64,000 nt of DNA from Liquorilactobacillus cacaonum DSM 21116 (GTDB taxonomy: Bacteria > Bacillota > Bacilli > Lactobacillales > Lactobacillaceae): NCBI RefSeq assembly GCF_001436735.1, contig NZ_AYZE01000005.1, forward strand, positions 1 to 64,000, in the 5' to 3' direction. The translations under genes and the position numbers were made by a program. Shown piece by piece: positions 35,372-43,760 of the stretch. How positions within the stretch are numbered: position 1 is the first letter of the stretch; each line of letters opens with the position of its first letter. The notes below the pieces were generated by a model. It was not told where the DNA came from, did no database searches, and saw nothing but the letters and a program-made list of their open reading frames with translations.

Positions 35372-35608
35372 AAATTTGATTGTTAAGTAAAGAACCAATC
35401 AATCTAAATACCTGATAAACCAATAGGTACATAATCGATTTTGCACACCTTAACACGGATACACAGCCGTGTCTCATGAAAAATACAGACCTTACTGCAG
35501 ACAAAGCCATAACAATATAATACTGATTCTTTCATTTGGTTATGCAATTTATTAACATCTCTTATAATTATTACCTTGCATTGAAACATCTTAGAAAGCA
35601 AAAGTCAA
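35372..35608 (-). other. Intergenic/leader segment between kup and the MFS gene
   Basis: No convincing gene is present. On the minus strand there is an ACACGG/CCGTGT hairpin (35453-35472) and a TTGATTG/CAATCAA inverted repeat (35376-35402) just before the terminator hairpin. I looked for a T-box core and saw none. A leader RNA controlling the terminator is possible but unproven. Confidence 0.35.
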
Positions 35609-37615
35609 TTATTTGTTTTTCTTAGGATTAAAAATCGTTTCCTGTACTAAAATTGGTGTCCTTCTCTTCTTTAAAAATAATGGTACTTTTTCAATTCTAA
35701 CATCACTAAACTCTAGCCCAAACCATTGAAGTGGTGTTGTACTGTGATTCTGCAAAAAAATCCTACCCGCAATCAACAATCTTCTCCAGGACTCAATTTG
35801 TGTATTAGGAGATAGTAGCTCTTGAATTAACACAAAACAAAAATCTCCAACAACTCTTTTTTTCATTGTCGTGTACTTTTGTGGTTGTTCATCTATAATA
35901 TCTTCATCCATTAATTCCTGAACGACCTGCCTCAGATATAAATTAACATTATGATTGGCTTTAAAGCCCAAAAACAACTGCAAGTTTACAATGTTACGAG
36001 TCCCCATCATATCAACATTATAGTAACTAGTATATGGCTCATTTGTCGTATTCACTGTAACAAACCAATAAACTTTCGCTCTTTTGGGTTGTTTATCCAA
36101 TATTGAATACAATACTTCACGTTTAATTGAATAGTCCTTTGAAACTTTTGCAAGTATCACAACGTTGCTCATAAAAAAAGGAATACTTTCATCATTTGCT
36201 AGTTGCTTCAGTTGATCTCGATAATCCAATAATGAAACTGTTTCAGATTCATCCAAAATGTTATTTTGCACTCTGTTACCATAAAACCAGATAACCATTA
36301 CCAACAAAATTAACAAAGTTATTATCACAGAAACAAATCCACCATGCATAAACTTAACTATACTTGCAAAAAAGAAAATTGATTCAATAATTAAAAAAAC
36401 ACCCGTCGCCAAAATAGCCATAACTGGAGATATTTTGGATTTAATAAAATGATAAAGTAGAATTGTTGTCATTAGCATTGTAACAGTAATAGCCAATCCA
36501 TATGCAGCTTCCATACGATCTGAGCTTCTGAAATACAAAACAATTCCCGTTGTAAAAGCAGCCAGAATCCAATTAACTGGTGCAATATATATCTGGCCTC
36601 TAGACAAACTTGGATGAATTACTCGCAATCTAGGCAATATTTTTAATCCTATAGCTTCTTCGACCAACGTAAACGACCCCGTAATTAGTGCTTGGGAAGC
36701 AATTATTGCAGCAAATGTTGAGAGCACAACCGCACTTATTTTGAAAGTTGAAGGTAACATTTCAAAAAACGGATTCATATTTGTATTTGTTAAATGTCCC
36801 AATCGGTTTTGATTAATTAACCAAGCACCCTGTCCAAAATAATTTAGAATCAAGGCAATATAAACAAAGGGCCATGTCACATAAATATTTTTGCGTCCAA
36901 CATGCCCCATGTCTGAATACAAGGCTTCGGCCCCTGTAGTAGCAAGAAATACACTGCCAAGAATGAATATTCCAACCGGATTGGCCTTTGAAAATAGAAA
37001 TGTTAAGCCATAAATTGGTGAAAGAGCTCTTAAAACACTCCAATCACTTGTCATATTCATTATTCCAAAAATTGCTAGAAATGAAAACCAGATAACCATG
37101 ACTGGTCCAAAGGCTTTTCCAATAAAACCAGTTCCAAAACGCTGAATTAAAAATAAAATCAATAAAATAGTTAGTGTCCAAAAAATAACCTGATCTTGAT
37201 TTGCAACTAATACTTTATTTCCTACTTTCAAACCTTTTAAGCCCTCTATTGCACTTGTCACAGTCACAGCAGGCGTTAAAGTCCCATCTGCTAAAATTGC
37301 AGCACCGCCTATCAATGCCGGTATTATTAACCATTTGGCCTGTTTTTTTACTAATGCAAATAGTGCAAAAATGCCTCCTTCACCCTTATTAGATGCTCTT
37401 AAAGCAAAAAGTACATATTTTACTGTTGTTACCATCATTAGCGTCCAAAAAATCAAGGATAGACTTCCGATAATAAATTTTGGTGTTAATTTATTAAGAC
37501 TACCTGCATCACCAATTAAGGCATTCATTACATATAAGGGGGAAGTTCCAATATCTCCATATACTATTCCCAATGTGATTAAGGAGCCTAGAAACAAATT
37601 CTCTTTTCTTTTCAT
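35609..37615 (-). CDS. kup: KUP-family potassium uptake protein
   Basis: A K+:H+ symporter of about 668 residues. The N-terminal LGIVYGDIGTSPLYVMNALIG is the diagnostic KUP motif. It is followed by about 12 membrane helices up to residue 450 and a cytoplasmic C-terminal domain. ATG at 37615 is preferred because the protein then begins right before the first helix; a start at 37645 adds ten residues but neither has a strong ribosome site. No c-di-AMP riboswitch (ydaO class), common before kup genes in Firmicutes, is visible upstream. Confidence 0.9.
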   Translation of the reverse strand: MKRKENLFLGSLITLGIVYGDIGTSPLYVMNALIGDAGSLNKLTPKFIIGSLSLIFWTLMMVTTVKYVLFALRASNKGEGGIFALFALVKKQAKWLIIPALIGGAAILADGTLTPAVTVTSAIEGLKGLKVGNKVLVANQDQVIFWTLTILLILFLIQRFGTGFIGKAFGPVMVIWFSFLAIFGIMNMTSDWSVLRALSPIYGLTFLFSKANPVGIFILGSVFLATTGAEALYSDMGHVGRKNIYVTWPFVYIALILNYFGQGAWLINQNRLGHLTNTNMNPFFEMLPSTFKISAVVLSTFAAIIASQALITGSFTLVEEAIGLKILPRLRVIHPSLSRGQIYIAPVNWILAAFTTGIVLYFRSSDRMEAAYGLAITVTMLMTTILLYHFIKSKISPVMAILATGVFLIIESIFFFASIVKFMHGGFVSVIITLLILLVMVIWFYGNRVQNNILDESETVSLLDYRDQLKQLANDESIPFFMSNVVILAKVSKDYSIKREVLYSILDKQPKRAKVYWFVTVNTTNEPYTSYYNVDMMGTRNIVNLQLFLGFKANHNVNLYLRQVVQELMDEDIIDEQPQKYTTMKKRVVGDFCFVLIQELLSPNTQIESWRRLLIAGRIFLQNHSTTPLQWFGLEFSDVRIEKVPLFLKKRRTPILVQETIFNPKKNK

Positions 37616-37824
37616 ATACCTAATTATCTCTTTTCTAACAAGCATGATTATTAATAAATACTCAACAAAAGCTAATCTAAAAAATAACTTATTTAGGATA
37701 GTAATGATAACAATTATTGGCTTAATAGTAAACCCTTAATCGTTTTCCTTCATAATTTTATTAATATTGGTAAAGTTGTACCTAACCTATGAGTACTACC
37801 ATTATAATAAGATTTTTCGACAAT

Positions 37825-37935
37825 TCATACCACCATAAAAACTACATTTTTTGGCAACACTCCAAACACAGTCACAATCGCCATAATCAAAAATGCCAAA
37901 AGTCCACCATTATTAAGTAAACATACGTAGCTAAC
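37825..37935 (-). pseudogene. Possible fragment of a lost membrane protein gene
   Basis: A 36-codon open stretch, stop to stop and without a start codon, encodes a hydrophobic peptide (core GGLLAFLIMAIVTVFGVLPK) that looks like one transmembrane helix with a terminal tail. Its position 25 bp after the DUF2075 gene, within a 315-bp gap before kup, suggests a decayed gene end. The family is not recognised. Confidence 0.25.
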
Positions 37936-37959
37936 TTAGATACTATTAAAAAATTATTG

Positions 37960-39135
37960 TCAGCGTAACAGTCTCTTTCGCAAGTCATCATTTACCGCAT
38001 ATATATACAGGCCTTTTTTAGGACGGGTCAGCAAAACATTCATTGCATTCAACATCAGCCTTTCCTTAACATTCATTTGATTTATTCCCAATAGTTTTAC
38101 ACCATTAAAAGCCGCTTGATCCTCATAAAACTCAGAATATAAAATTAATTCTTCTTTAACTTTATCGTAACCTACACTTGGGCCAAGAATTATCCCAGCA
38201 TAATTTAAATCAAATCCTTGAATCGTATATACAGAACCTACTTCATCAATAGTATCTTCTCTCTCAGCCCATGCAAGCTTTTCTTGGGGCTTACTTCTAT
38301 CCCATCTCAATTGTAAATTCCCAGCATTTACAAAATAATCCTTACCATCTAAACGATAGGGAAAATCATAGGTAGCTAAAACTCTACTAGTTCCTACATT
38401 TTCATTATGCATTCTTATTAACTGATACATTTCATTGGCATCATCCATTATACGAAAATCAAAATTTTGACTGCTTGGCAGTTTAAGAATTTCTTTTTCG
38501 CAAAAAGCAGTAATCCATTCTTTCACAGCGGAATTTGCCTCAATTCGAAACTGTTGCCGCAAATGTTTAATCTTAATATCTGTTTCTTTCAACAGAGACA
38601 TTAGTTTTTCCGTTGACCAATAACTTTTTGCCTTTAAAACCTGTTTATTATCAAATATTAATATGACTACTTTGGCATACTTTAAAATTTCCTCAAGTTG
38701 ATTTTCCTGATCAAAATGATTATAAGAATCCCTTTTTGTAAGTAAAAGATGTGCTTCATCAACAATTACAACATCAGCATATTTAACTTCCTTCTTGCAT
38801 CTATTAATAAAAGTTGTAGGCCTTTCAAAATTTTTTTTTAATAAATTGTCAGATTTACCTGCTACTCTCTTATAGAATTTTAGCATCTCTGGATGATTTA
38901 CTAGTACAAAATTTTTAGTTCCATATATTTTTGATTTTTTCTCTTTACTAGATTCCTGTATTTTTTCAAATAAAGCAGTGACTAATACACTTTTTCCTGT
39001 TCCAGCCTGACCTTCAATTATAAAAACTCCCTTTTGAGAATTATTTATCTTCTCCTCGATAAAGTAAATTGCTTCCTTTTTAATTGCTTTTTGTTCTGTG
39101 CTTAGATTATCAACCATGTGCCAGCTATTTTCCAT
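37960..39135 (-). CDS. DUF2075 P-loop ATPase/helicase-like protein
   Basis: A 391-residue SF1-helicase-like ATPase. Walker A GQAGTGKS is followed by Walker B VVIVDEAHLLL, an RQQFRI segment resembling the motif with the sensor Arg, and the C-terminal VYTIQGFDLNYAGIILG and LTRPKKGLYIY typical of UvrD/Schlafen-like motifs V and VI. It is the DUF2075 module alone, without the nuclease often fused to it. Role unknown; relatives occur in stress and defence contexts. ATG at 39135 is chosen since GAGGAG (39145-39150) lies 9 nt before it. Stands alone, downstream of an sRNA-containing gap. Confidence 0.78.
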   Translation of the reverse strand: MENSWHMVDNLSTEQKAIKKEAIYFIEEKINNSQKGVFIIEGQAGTGKSVLVTALFEKIQESSKEKKSKIYGTKNFVLVNHPEMLKFYKRVAGKSDNLLKKNFERPTTFINRCKKEVKYADVVIVDEAHLLLTKRDSYNHFDQENQLEEILKYAKVVILIFDNKQVLKAKSYWSTEKLMSLLKETDIKIKHLRQQFRIEANSAVKEWITAFCEKEILKLPSSQNFDFRIMDDANEMYQLIRMHNENVGTSRVLATYDFPYRLDGKDYFVNAGNLQLRWDRSKPQEKLAWAEREDTIDEVGSVYTIQGFDLNYAGIILGPSVGYDKVKEELILYSEFYEDQAAFNGVKLLGINQMNVKERLMLNAMNVLLTRPKKGLYIYAVNDDLRKRLLR

Positions 39136-39225
39136 TGAACTAGACTCCTCATTCATAAATCATTCACTACTATTTACAAAATATAAGTGAATAAAATTCA
39201 TTAAGATTTTATTTGGATGTTTGCC

Positions 39226-39279
39226 TTAAACCTTTTTAAATCTTTTCTTCACATTTTCTTCACATTTTGGGCATAATAT
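39226..39279 (+). promoter_or_regulatory. Pho-box-like repeats and promoter of the small-RNA candidate
   Basis: Four 11-bp units in phase, TTAAACCTTTT, TAAATCTTTTC, TTCACATTTTC, TTCACATTTTG (39226-39269), resemble the TTMACA-N5 tandem repeats bound by PhoP in Bacillus. A -10 like element (CATAAT or TAATAT, 39272-39279) follows at the expected distance. This direction of transcription leads only into the small-RNA candidate. Confidence 0.5.
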
Positions 39280-39286
39280 AGTACTC

Positions 39287-39398
39287 GTAACCTGATATAA
39301 AAACAACTTTTCATTTACTCCCCCTATTAAGTAAATGAAGTGATCTTTGTAGGTCACACAACCTTTTCTCCGCGTGCTTATGCATGCGGAGTTTTTTT
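39287..39398 (+). ncRNA. Candidate small RNA with CCCCC loop, Pho-box-like promoter (unnamed)
   Basis: Three consecutive hairpins lie on the plus strand between two minus-strand genes. The first: TTCATTTACT/AGTAAATGAA (39310-39319 and 39330-39339) with a loop CCCCCTATTA. The second, stacked directly after it: GTGATC/GGTCAC (39340-39345 and 39352-39357). The third is a 10-bp terminator, CTCCGCGTGC/GCATGCGGAG (39368-39377 and 39382-39391) with loop TTAT and T7. No reading frame of note is inside. The C-rich loop could pair with ribosome-binding sites. The 5' end is estimated from the promoter. Confidence 0.6.
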
Positions 39399-39568
39399 AT
39401 TAATTTCCATGCTATTTAATTGAATTTCTACAAATAGTCCCCCTAAAAAATTGAAAATTAAAATTAAAAAACTCGGTATATTTCATCCGAGTTTCCACAT
39501 AATAAATTTGTAAACTTTTTAAGTTCATAGCATACTATATATATTTTTGATTATATACTTAAAATCCA
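39399..39568. other. A+T-rich spacer after the small-RNA candidate
   Basis: Between the small-RNA terminator and the end of the polymerase gene. A weak A/T-rich inverted repeat (AAACTCGG/CCGAGTTT, about 39469-39495) may end the exopolysaccharide transcript. Nothing else is seen. Confidence 0.35.
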
Positions 39569-40756
39569 TCACTCATATTTACCCTTGTCATCATACCAAT
39601 AACTCAAATCAGCAAATAATCCTAAGAAAATAATATTAAAAGATAACTCGTACAGATGTTGATCAATTAAGGAACTAACTATAGCTAGCAACAACCAAAT
39701 AAGCAAAGAATAATTTTTTCCATTGTAAAACTTTTTATACAAAAAATAAATTACAACTAGTAAAACAAAAAATGCTACTATACCTTCCATCATTAATACC
39801 CTAATAAATGATACATCTATATAAAAATAAGCAAAAGGTTGATTATGGACACCACCATTACCATTTTGATAAACAAATTGTCCTAACAATGGTACATTAT
39901 AATTTTTAAAAGCTTCATGCCCATATGTTAATCTTCCAGATAAAAGTTTATTAATTATCTGAAAAACATAAACATCCGGATTAAATAGATAAGCTAGTAC
40001 TATGTTTAACAAAATAATTATAAATATAACAGATGTTGCAATTCCTGTTTTCAAAGTCTTAATTACTTTAAACAAAGTATTTCTAAAAATAACTATTAAA
40101 ACAACTGCAATCATCAGTAGAAAATCTAACCGTGTATCTGTAACCACATAAATTAAAACTGTAAAAGCCAACGCAGCTATATATTCTGGAATAGTAAACT
40201 TAAATTTCCTTAAGGCTGTATATGATAACAATAAATAGAAACACCTTGAAGCTAAATCAGTCGGATACACTGCACCAAGAGAATATCTAACTGTTGGTTC
40301 TAAGGTTCGCCCTTGCTCCACGTTTACAATAAAACCAGAAAGTGCTGCTATCACTGCTATTAAAAAAACAATAGTAACAGAAAACAAAAAAACTTTTATT
40401 ATTTTTTTAAAATCTACATTCTTGGCACCAACTATGTACACAAAATAATAAAATAATAATGATTCATTAGACGTAGAACAAATTTGCCAAAGGGTTACCC
40501 CCGATAATATAATTACCGCTACGCTTTTTAAGTCCCAACCGTCAAAAACTATAACCTTAATCAAAACCCCTACTATAGACAACTCACTTACTAGATACGT
40601 ATAGTCGCCTACAGAACTATTCCAAACAAACATTGTCCCATTAATCGCGCTCGCCACAATATAGACTGTAAGCATCGATAAATATAATAGCTCCGATATC
40701 GGAGTTTTTTTATTATTCAAAAATTTTCTTGAAGGATTCCAAACATTATCAACCAT
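39569..40756 (-). CDS. Exopolysaccharide polymerase (Wzy-like) membrane protein
   Basis: A 395-residue polytopic protein with about ten to eleven hydrophobic segments and a large extracytoplasmic loop near residues 270-310 (NGNGGVHNQPFAYFYIDVSFIRVLMMEG), the arrangement typical of Wzy/O-antigen-ligase-like polymerases. Such proteins link repeat units on the outer face of the membrane. Sequence conservation in this class is low, so the call rests on topology and the adjoining glycosyltransferase and glf genes. Last gene of the leftward locus. Confidence 0.7.
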   Translation of the reverse strand: MVDNVWNPSRKFLNNKKTPISELLYLSMLTVYIVASAINGTMFVWNSSVGDYTYLVSELSIVGVLIKVIVFDGWDLKSVAVIILSGVTLWQICSTSNESLLFYYFVYIVGAKNVDFKKIIKVFLFSVTIVFLIAVIAALSGFIVNVEQGRTLEPTVRYSLGAVYPTDLASRCFYLLLSYTALRKFKFTIPEYIAALAFTVLIYVVTDTRLDFLLMIAVVLIVIFRNTLFKVIKTLKTGIATSVIFIIILLNIVLAYLFNPDVYVFQIINKLLSGRLTYGHEAFKNYNVPLLGQFVYQNGNGGVHNQPFAYFYIDVSFIRVLMMEGIVAFFVLLVVIYFLYKKFYNGKNYSLLIWLLLAIVSSLIDQHLYELSFNIIFLGLFADLSYWYDDKGKYE

Positions 40757-40829
40757 TTTTTAACCTCAACACTGGTATTTTTTACTTAAAATAGCACATA
40801 ATATATTAACATTCATTTTAGTTTCTAAA

Positions 40830-41945
40830 TTATATACCCAATTCAACCTTCACAACATTCAAAGCAGCACTGATTACTTGGTCCATATCATAATAACGAT
40901 ATTGTCCTAATCGTCCACCAAATAATACATTCGTCGCTTCCTTATCAGCCAATTCCTTATACTTTTTATACAAAGTATTATTTTGTGTATTATTAACAGG
41001 ATAGTAAGGTTCGTCACCACGACTCCAATTCTTAGGATATTCGCGTGTAATCACTGTCTTATTCTTGTCACCCTTACCAAATTCAAAATGTTTATGCTCA
41101 ATAATTCTTGTATAAGGAGTCTTCTCATCAGTGTAGTTTACTACTGCATTTCCTTGATAATTATCTACATCTAATTCTTCAGTTTCAAATTTTAAGCTAC
41201 GATACTCGAGCTCACCTAATGAATATTCAAAGTACTCATCAATCATCCCAGTAAAAATCACCTTGTCAAATTTTTTCAAATATTCATCTTTTCGATCAAA
41301 GAAATCTACACCTGTTTCTACACTAATTAAATCACTTGCCAACATTTTCTCAACAATTTGAGTATATCCTCCAACTGGAATACCTTGATAATCATCATTG
41401 AAATAATTATTATCATAAGTGAATCTAACCGGTAATCTACGAATGATAAACGCAGGTAAATCCTTCGTTGAGTGCCCCCATTGTTTTTCCGTATACCCTT
41501 TAATCAACTTTTCGTAAATATCCGTACCAACAAGCGAAATTGCCTGTTCTTCAAGATTTTCTGGCTTCTTACCATTCAATATTGATTTTTGTTCATTAAT
41601 TTTATTCTGTGCTTCTTCAGGAGTCACCACCCCCCAAAGTTTGTTAAACGTATTCATATTAAAAGGTAGGTTATATATTTCACCATGATAATTAGCAACA
41701 GGGCTATTTGTGTAGCGATTAAAAGTCGCAAATTGATTTACATAATCCCAAACTTTTTTATTAGAAGTATGGAAAATATGTGCCCCATATTGATGAACTT
41801 GAATGCCGTCAACTTCCTTAGTAAAGATATTACCAGCAATATGATTACGCCTTTCAATAACCTTAACCTCATGACCTTTTTTTGCCGCCTCGTATGCAAA
41901 TGTGGCTCCAAATAACCCTGCCCCAACAATTAAATATTTTGTCAT
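40830..41945 (-). CDS. glf: UDP-galactopyranose mutase
   Basis: FAD enzyme interconverting UDP-galactopyranose and UDP-galactofuranose. A 371-residue protein: KYLIVGAGLFGATFAYEAAKKG at the start binds FAD, and GAHIFHTSNKKVWDYVNQF, PFNMNTFNKLWG and the C-terminal FGGRLGQYRYYDMDQVI are diagnostic. GGAGGG lies 4 nt before the ATG at 41945. It implies galactofuranose in the surface polysaccharide made by this locus. Confidence 0.95.
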   Translation of the reverse strand: MTKYLIVGAGLFGATFAYEAAKKGHEVKVIERRNHIAGNIFTKEVDGIQVHQYGAHIFHTSNKKVWDYVNQFATFNRYTNSPVANYHGEIYNLPFNMNTFNKLWGVVTPEEAQNKINEQKSILNGKKPENLEEQAISLVGTDIYEKLIKGYTEKQWGHSTKDLPAFIIRRLPVRFTYDNNYFNDDYQGIPVGGYTQIVEKMLASDLISVETGVDFFDRKDEYLKKFDKVIFTGMIDEYFEYSLGELEYRSLKFETEELDVDNYQGNAVVNYTDEKTPYTRIIEHKHFEFGKGDKNKTVITREYPKNWSRGDEPYYPVNNTQNNTLYKKYKELADKEATNVLFGGRLGQYRYYDMDQVISAALNVVKVELGI

Positions 41946-41963
41946 TTTTCCCTCCAAAATTTC

Positions 41964-42746
41964 CTATATTACCTTTCTACTTAAGCCGACCTTCCTTAAT
42001 AAAAACAAACCAATCTTTTTTGTCCAATTTTGCTTGCCAATAAAAAGTAAGGGCAATTCAGTATAATTAATTTCATTTTTTTCGACCCATACGTCCATTA
42101 ATAGTTCGCTAATAAATCCAAATATTCTTTTATCAAAATCCGAATAATCACTTATATCAACTTTTTTTTCGACCTCTGCAAGAATTTTAAACAACCACTC
42201 ACTATAATTACTGAATATTTCGTCCTTTGCAATCAACATATTAAACATGTGAGCTGAACTTCTCTTCATAACTTCATCAAACTTATCTAAATAGTCAGGA
42301 TATAGATTAGAAATCACATCTCGTGTTATCATTAAGTCTTTTATATGATGTGAATGTTCATAATGTGACCATGTCGTTTCAATATAGTAATTTCTTTTAC
42401 TTGGTAAAATCATATCATATTTTTCTAATAATTTATTTAATTTGTCAATCCGTAAAATGTTTTGCATTTTTTTCTGGGGGTTCCTCATATAACATTTCTT
42501 ACCATTAGAAAAGAAACGGCGATAATGAACTAATCCCTTTATCTCCGCCTTCTTATTCTTCCATGCCCAATATTGCACCGTTAGTTCACAATAATTTTCA
42601 TTCTTTCTCGCAATATTAATTCCTGTATTATCTCTCTCAAAACCAACGAAGTTTTCTGTGCTCAACCCAACTTGCACTGGTTTATATAAGTCATCTGAGG
42701 GTAAGTTAATATCTTTATGACTTACTATATAAATCTCACTCTTCAT
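41964..42746 (-). CDS. DUF4422 glycosyltransferase-like protein
   Basis: A 260-residue protein of the DUF4422 family, which occurs in capsule and exopolysaccharide loci and is thought to transfer sugars. Conserved parts are the N-terminal IYIVSHKD, the NYCELTVQYWAWKN stretch and GLVHYRRFF. Given the neighbouring glf, a galactofuranosyl or galactosyl transferase is possible, but this is inference. ATG at 42746 preferred over the TTG just upstream. It is separated from glf by 18 nt. Confidence 0.8.
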   Translation of the reverse strand: MKSEIYIVSHKDINLPSDDLYKPVQVGLSTENFVGFERDNTGINIARKNENYCELTVQYWAWKNKKAEIKGLVHYRRFFSNGKKCYMRNPQKKMQNILRIDKLNKLLEKYDMILPSKRNYYIETTWSHYEHSHHIKDLMITRDVISNLYPDYLDKFDEVMKRSSAHMFNMLIAKDEIFSNYSEWLFKILAEVEKKVDISDYSDFDKRIFGFISELLMDVWVEKNEINYTELPLLFIGKQNWTKKIGLFLLRKVGLSRKVI

Positions 42747-42837
42747 CAAATCCCACTTTCTGAAATAGTTTCATCTTCAATCTACAAGTATTCATCATTT
42801 TAAAAACACAATTAAAATCTTACCCTCACTTAGTACA

Positions 42838-43497
42838 TTAATACGCACCATTAGGAATAATCATAATTTTTAGTGTTTTTATGACTAAAAAAAAGTCAAA
42901 CAATAAATTGCTTTTTTCTATATACTCTAAATCCAATTCAACCATTTCGCTGAATCCCACATCATTTCTTCCACTAACTTGCCACAAACCAGTACAACCT
43001 GGAATTACTAGTAAACGTTGTTTGTCGTATTCACTATATTGTTTAACTTCAGTAACCAACGGTGGTCTTGGCCCAACCAAGCTCATTTGGCCGCGTAAAA
43101 CATTAACAAGCTGTGGTAATTCATCAATACTAGTTTTCCTAATAAATTTACCGATTTTAGTTATCCTTGGATCGTCCTTAATCTTAAACATAGGCCCTTC
43201 AACCTGATTATATTTGAGCAATTCAGCAATATGCTTATCAGCATCCATTCGCATTGATCTAAACTTGTAAATTGAAAATAAGCTACCATTTCTACCAACT
43301 CTAGTTTGCTTATAAATTATCTTCCCATGATCTTCTATTTTTATTAATCCAGCTACCACTAAAAATAAAGGGAGTAATAATATAATTCCAACAAGACTAG
43401 TTATAAAATCAAAAATCCTTTTTAAAAGTCGATACAAATGCCTATCTTCTATCGCTTTCTTGTCCAAATATATCTTATGTTTACCACTATAACTCAC
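42838..43497 (-). CDS. Polyisoprenyl-phosphate sugar phosphotransferase (priming enzyme)
   Basis: Starts exopolysaccharide synthesis by moving a sugar-1-phosphate (often Gal or Glc) from UDP-sugar to undecaprenyl phosphate. A 219-residue short form: a single hydrophobic hairpin (about residues 24-48, IFDFITSLVGIILLLPLFLVV), then the catalytic domain with KQTRVGRNG, IYKFRSM, RKTSIDELPQLVNVLRGQMSLVGPRP and TGLWQVSGRN. GTG at 43497 is chosen: AAGGAG lies 6-7 nt upstream, and the longer frame would begin ahead of it. Promoter at 43553-43580. Confidence 0.9.
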   Translation of the reverse strand: MSYSGKHKIYLDKKAIEDRHLYRLLKRIFDFITSLVGIILLLPLFLVVAGLIKIEDHGKIIYKQTRVGRNGSLFSIYKFRSMRMDADKHIAELLKYNQVEGPMFKIKDDPRITKIGKFIRKTSIDELPQLVNVLRGQMSLVGPRPPLVTEVKQYSEYDKQRLLVIPGCTGLWQVSGRNDVGFSEMVELDLEYIEKSNLLFDFFLVIKTLKIMIIPNGAY

Positions 43498-43552
43498 ATT
43501 AACTCTCCTTAAAATATAACCTGAAAACACAGCTATAAAAGTTCATCATCTC

Positions 43553-43580
43553 ATTATATCTCAAATAAAATAATATTCAA
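43553..43580 (-). promoter_or_regulatory. Promoter of the exopolysaccharide locus
   Basis: Minus strand TTGAAT (43580-43575), 16 bp, TATAAT (43558-43553), about 55 bp before the first gene. Confidence 0.65.
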
Positions 43581-43760
43581 ATTCTACATTGAAATTCCTG
43601 TAAATTTATTCTTTCCTTTGATAAATCTTATACTTCAAATATAATGAAATTTACTATGTGTACTTCTTAACTAAGATGCAACTCTTATTTTTAATTGATT
43701 TTCATATAAACTAAATATGCCAAATCAAAATTAATTTTTGATTCAGCACTCTTACGTCAA

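Noticed and set aside
35404-35601. 65-residue open frame on the minus strand between kup and the MFS gene
   Set aside because: No family resemblance, no clear ribosome site, odd Cys-rich composition; more likely non-coding leader.
37646-37959. c-di-AMP (ydaO-type) riboswitch expected upstream of kup
   Set aside because: None of the conserved core segments was seen; the gap is A+T-rich with a peptide fossil.
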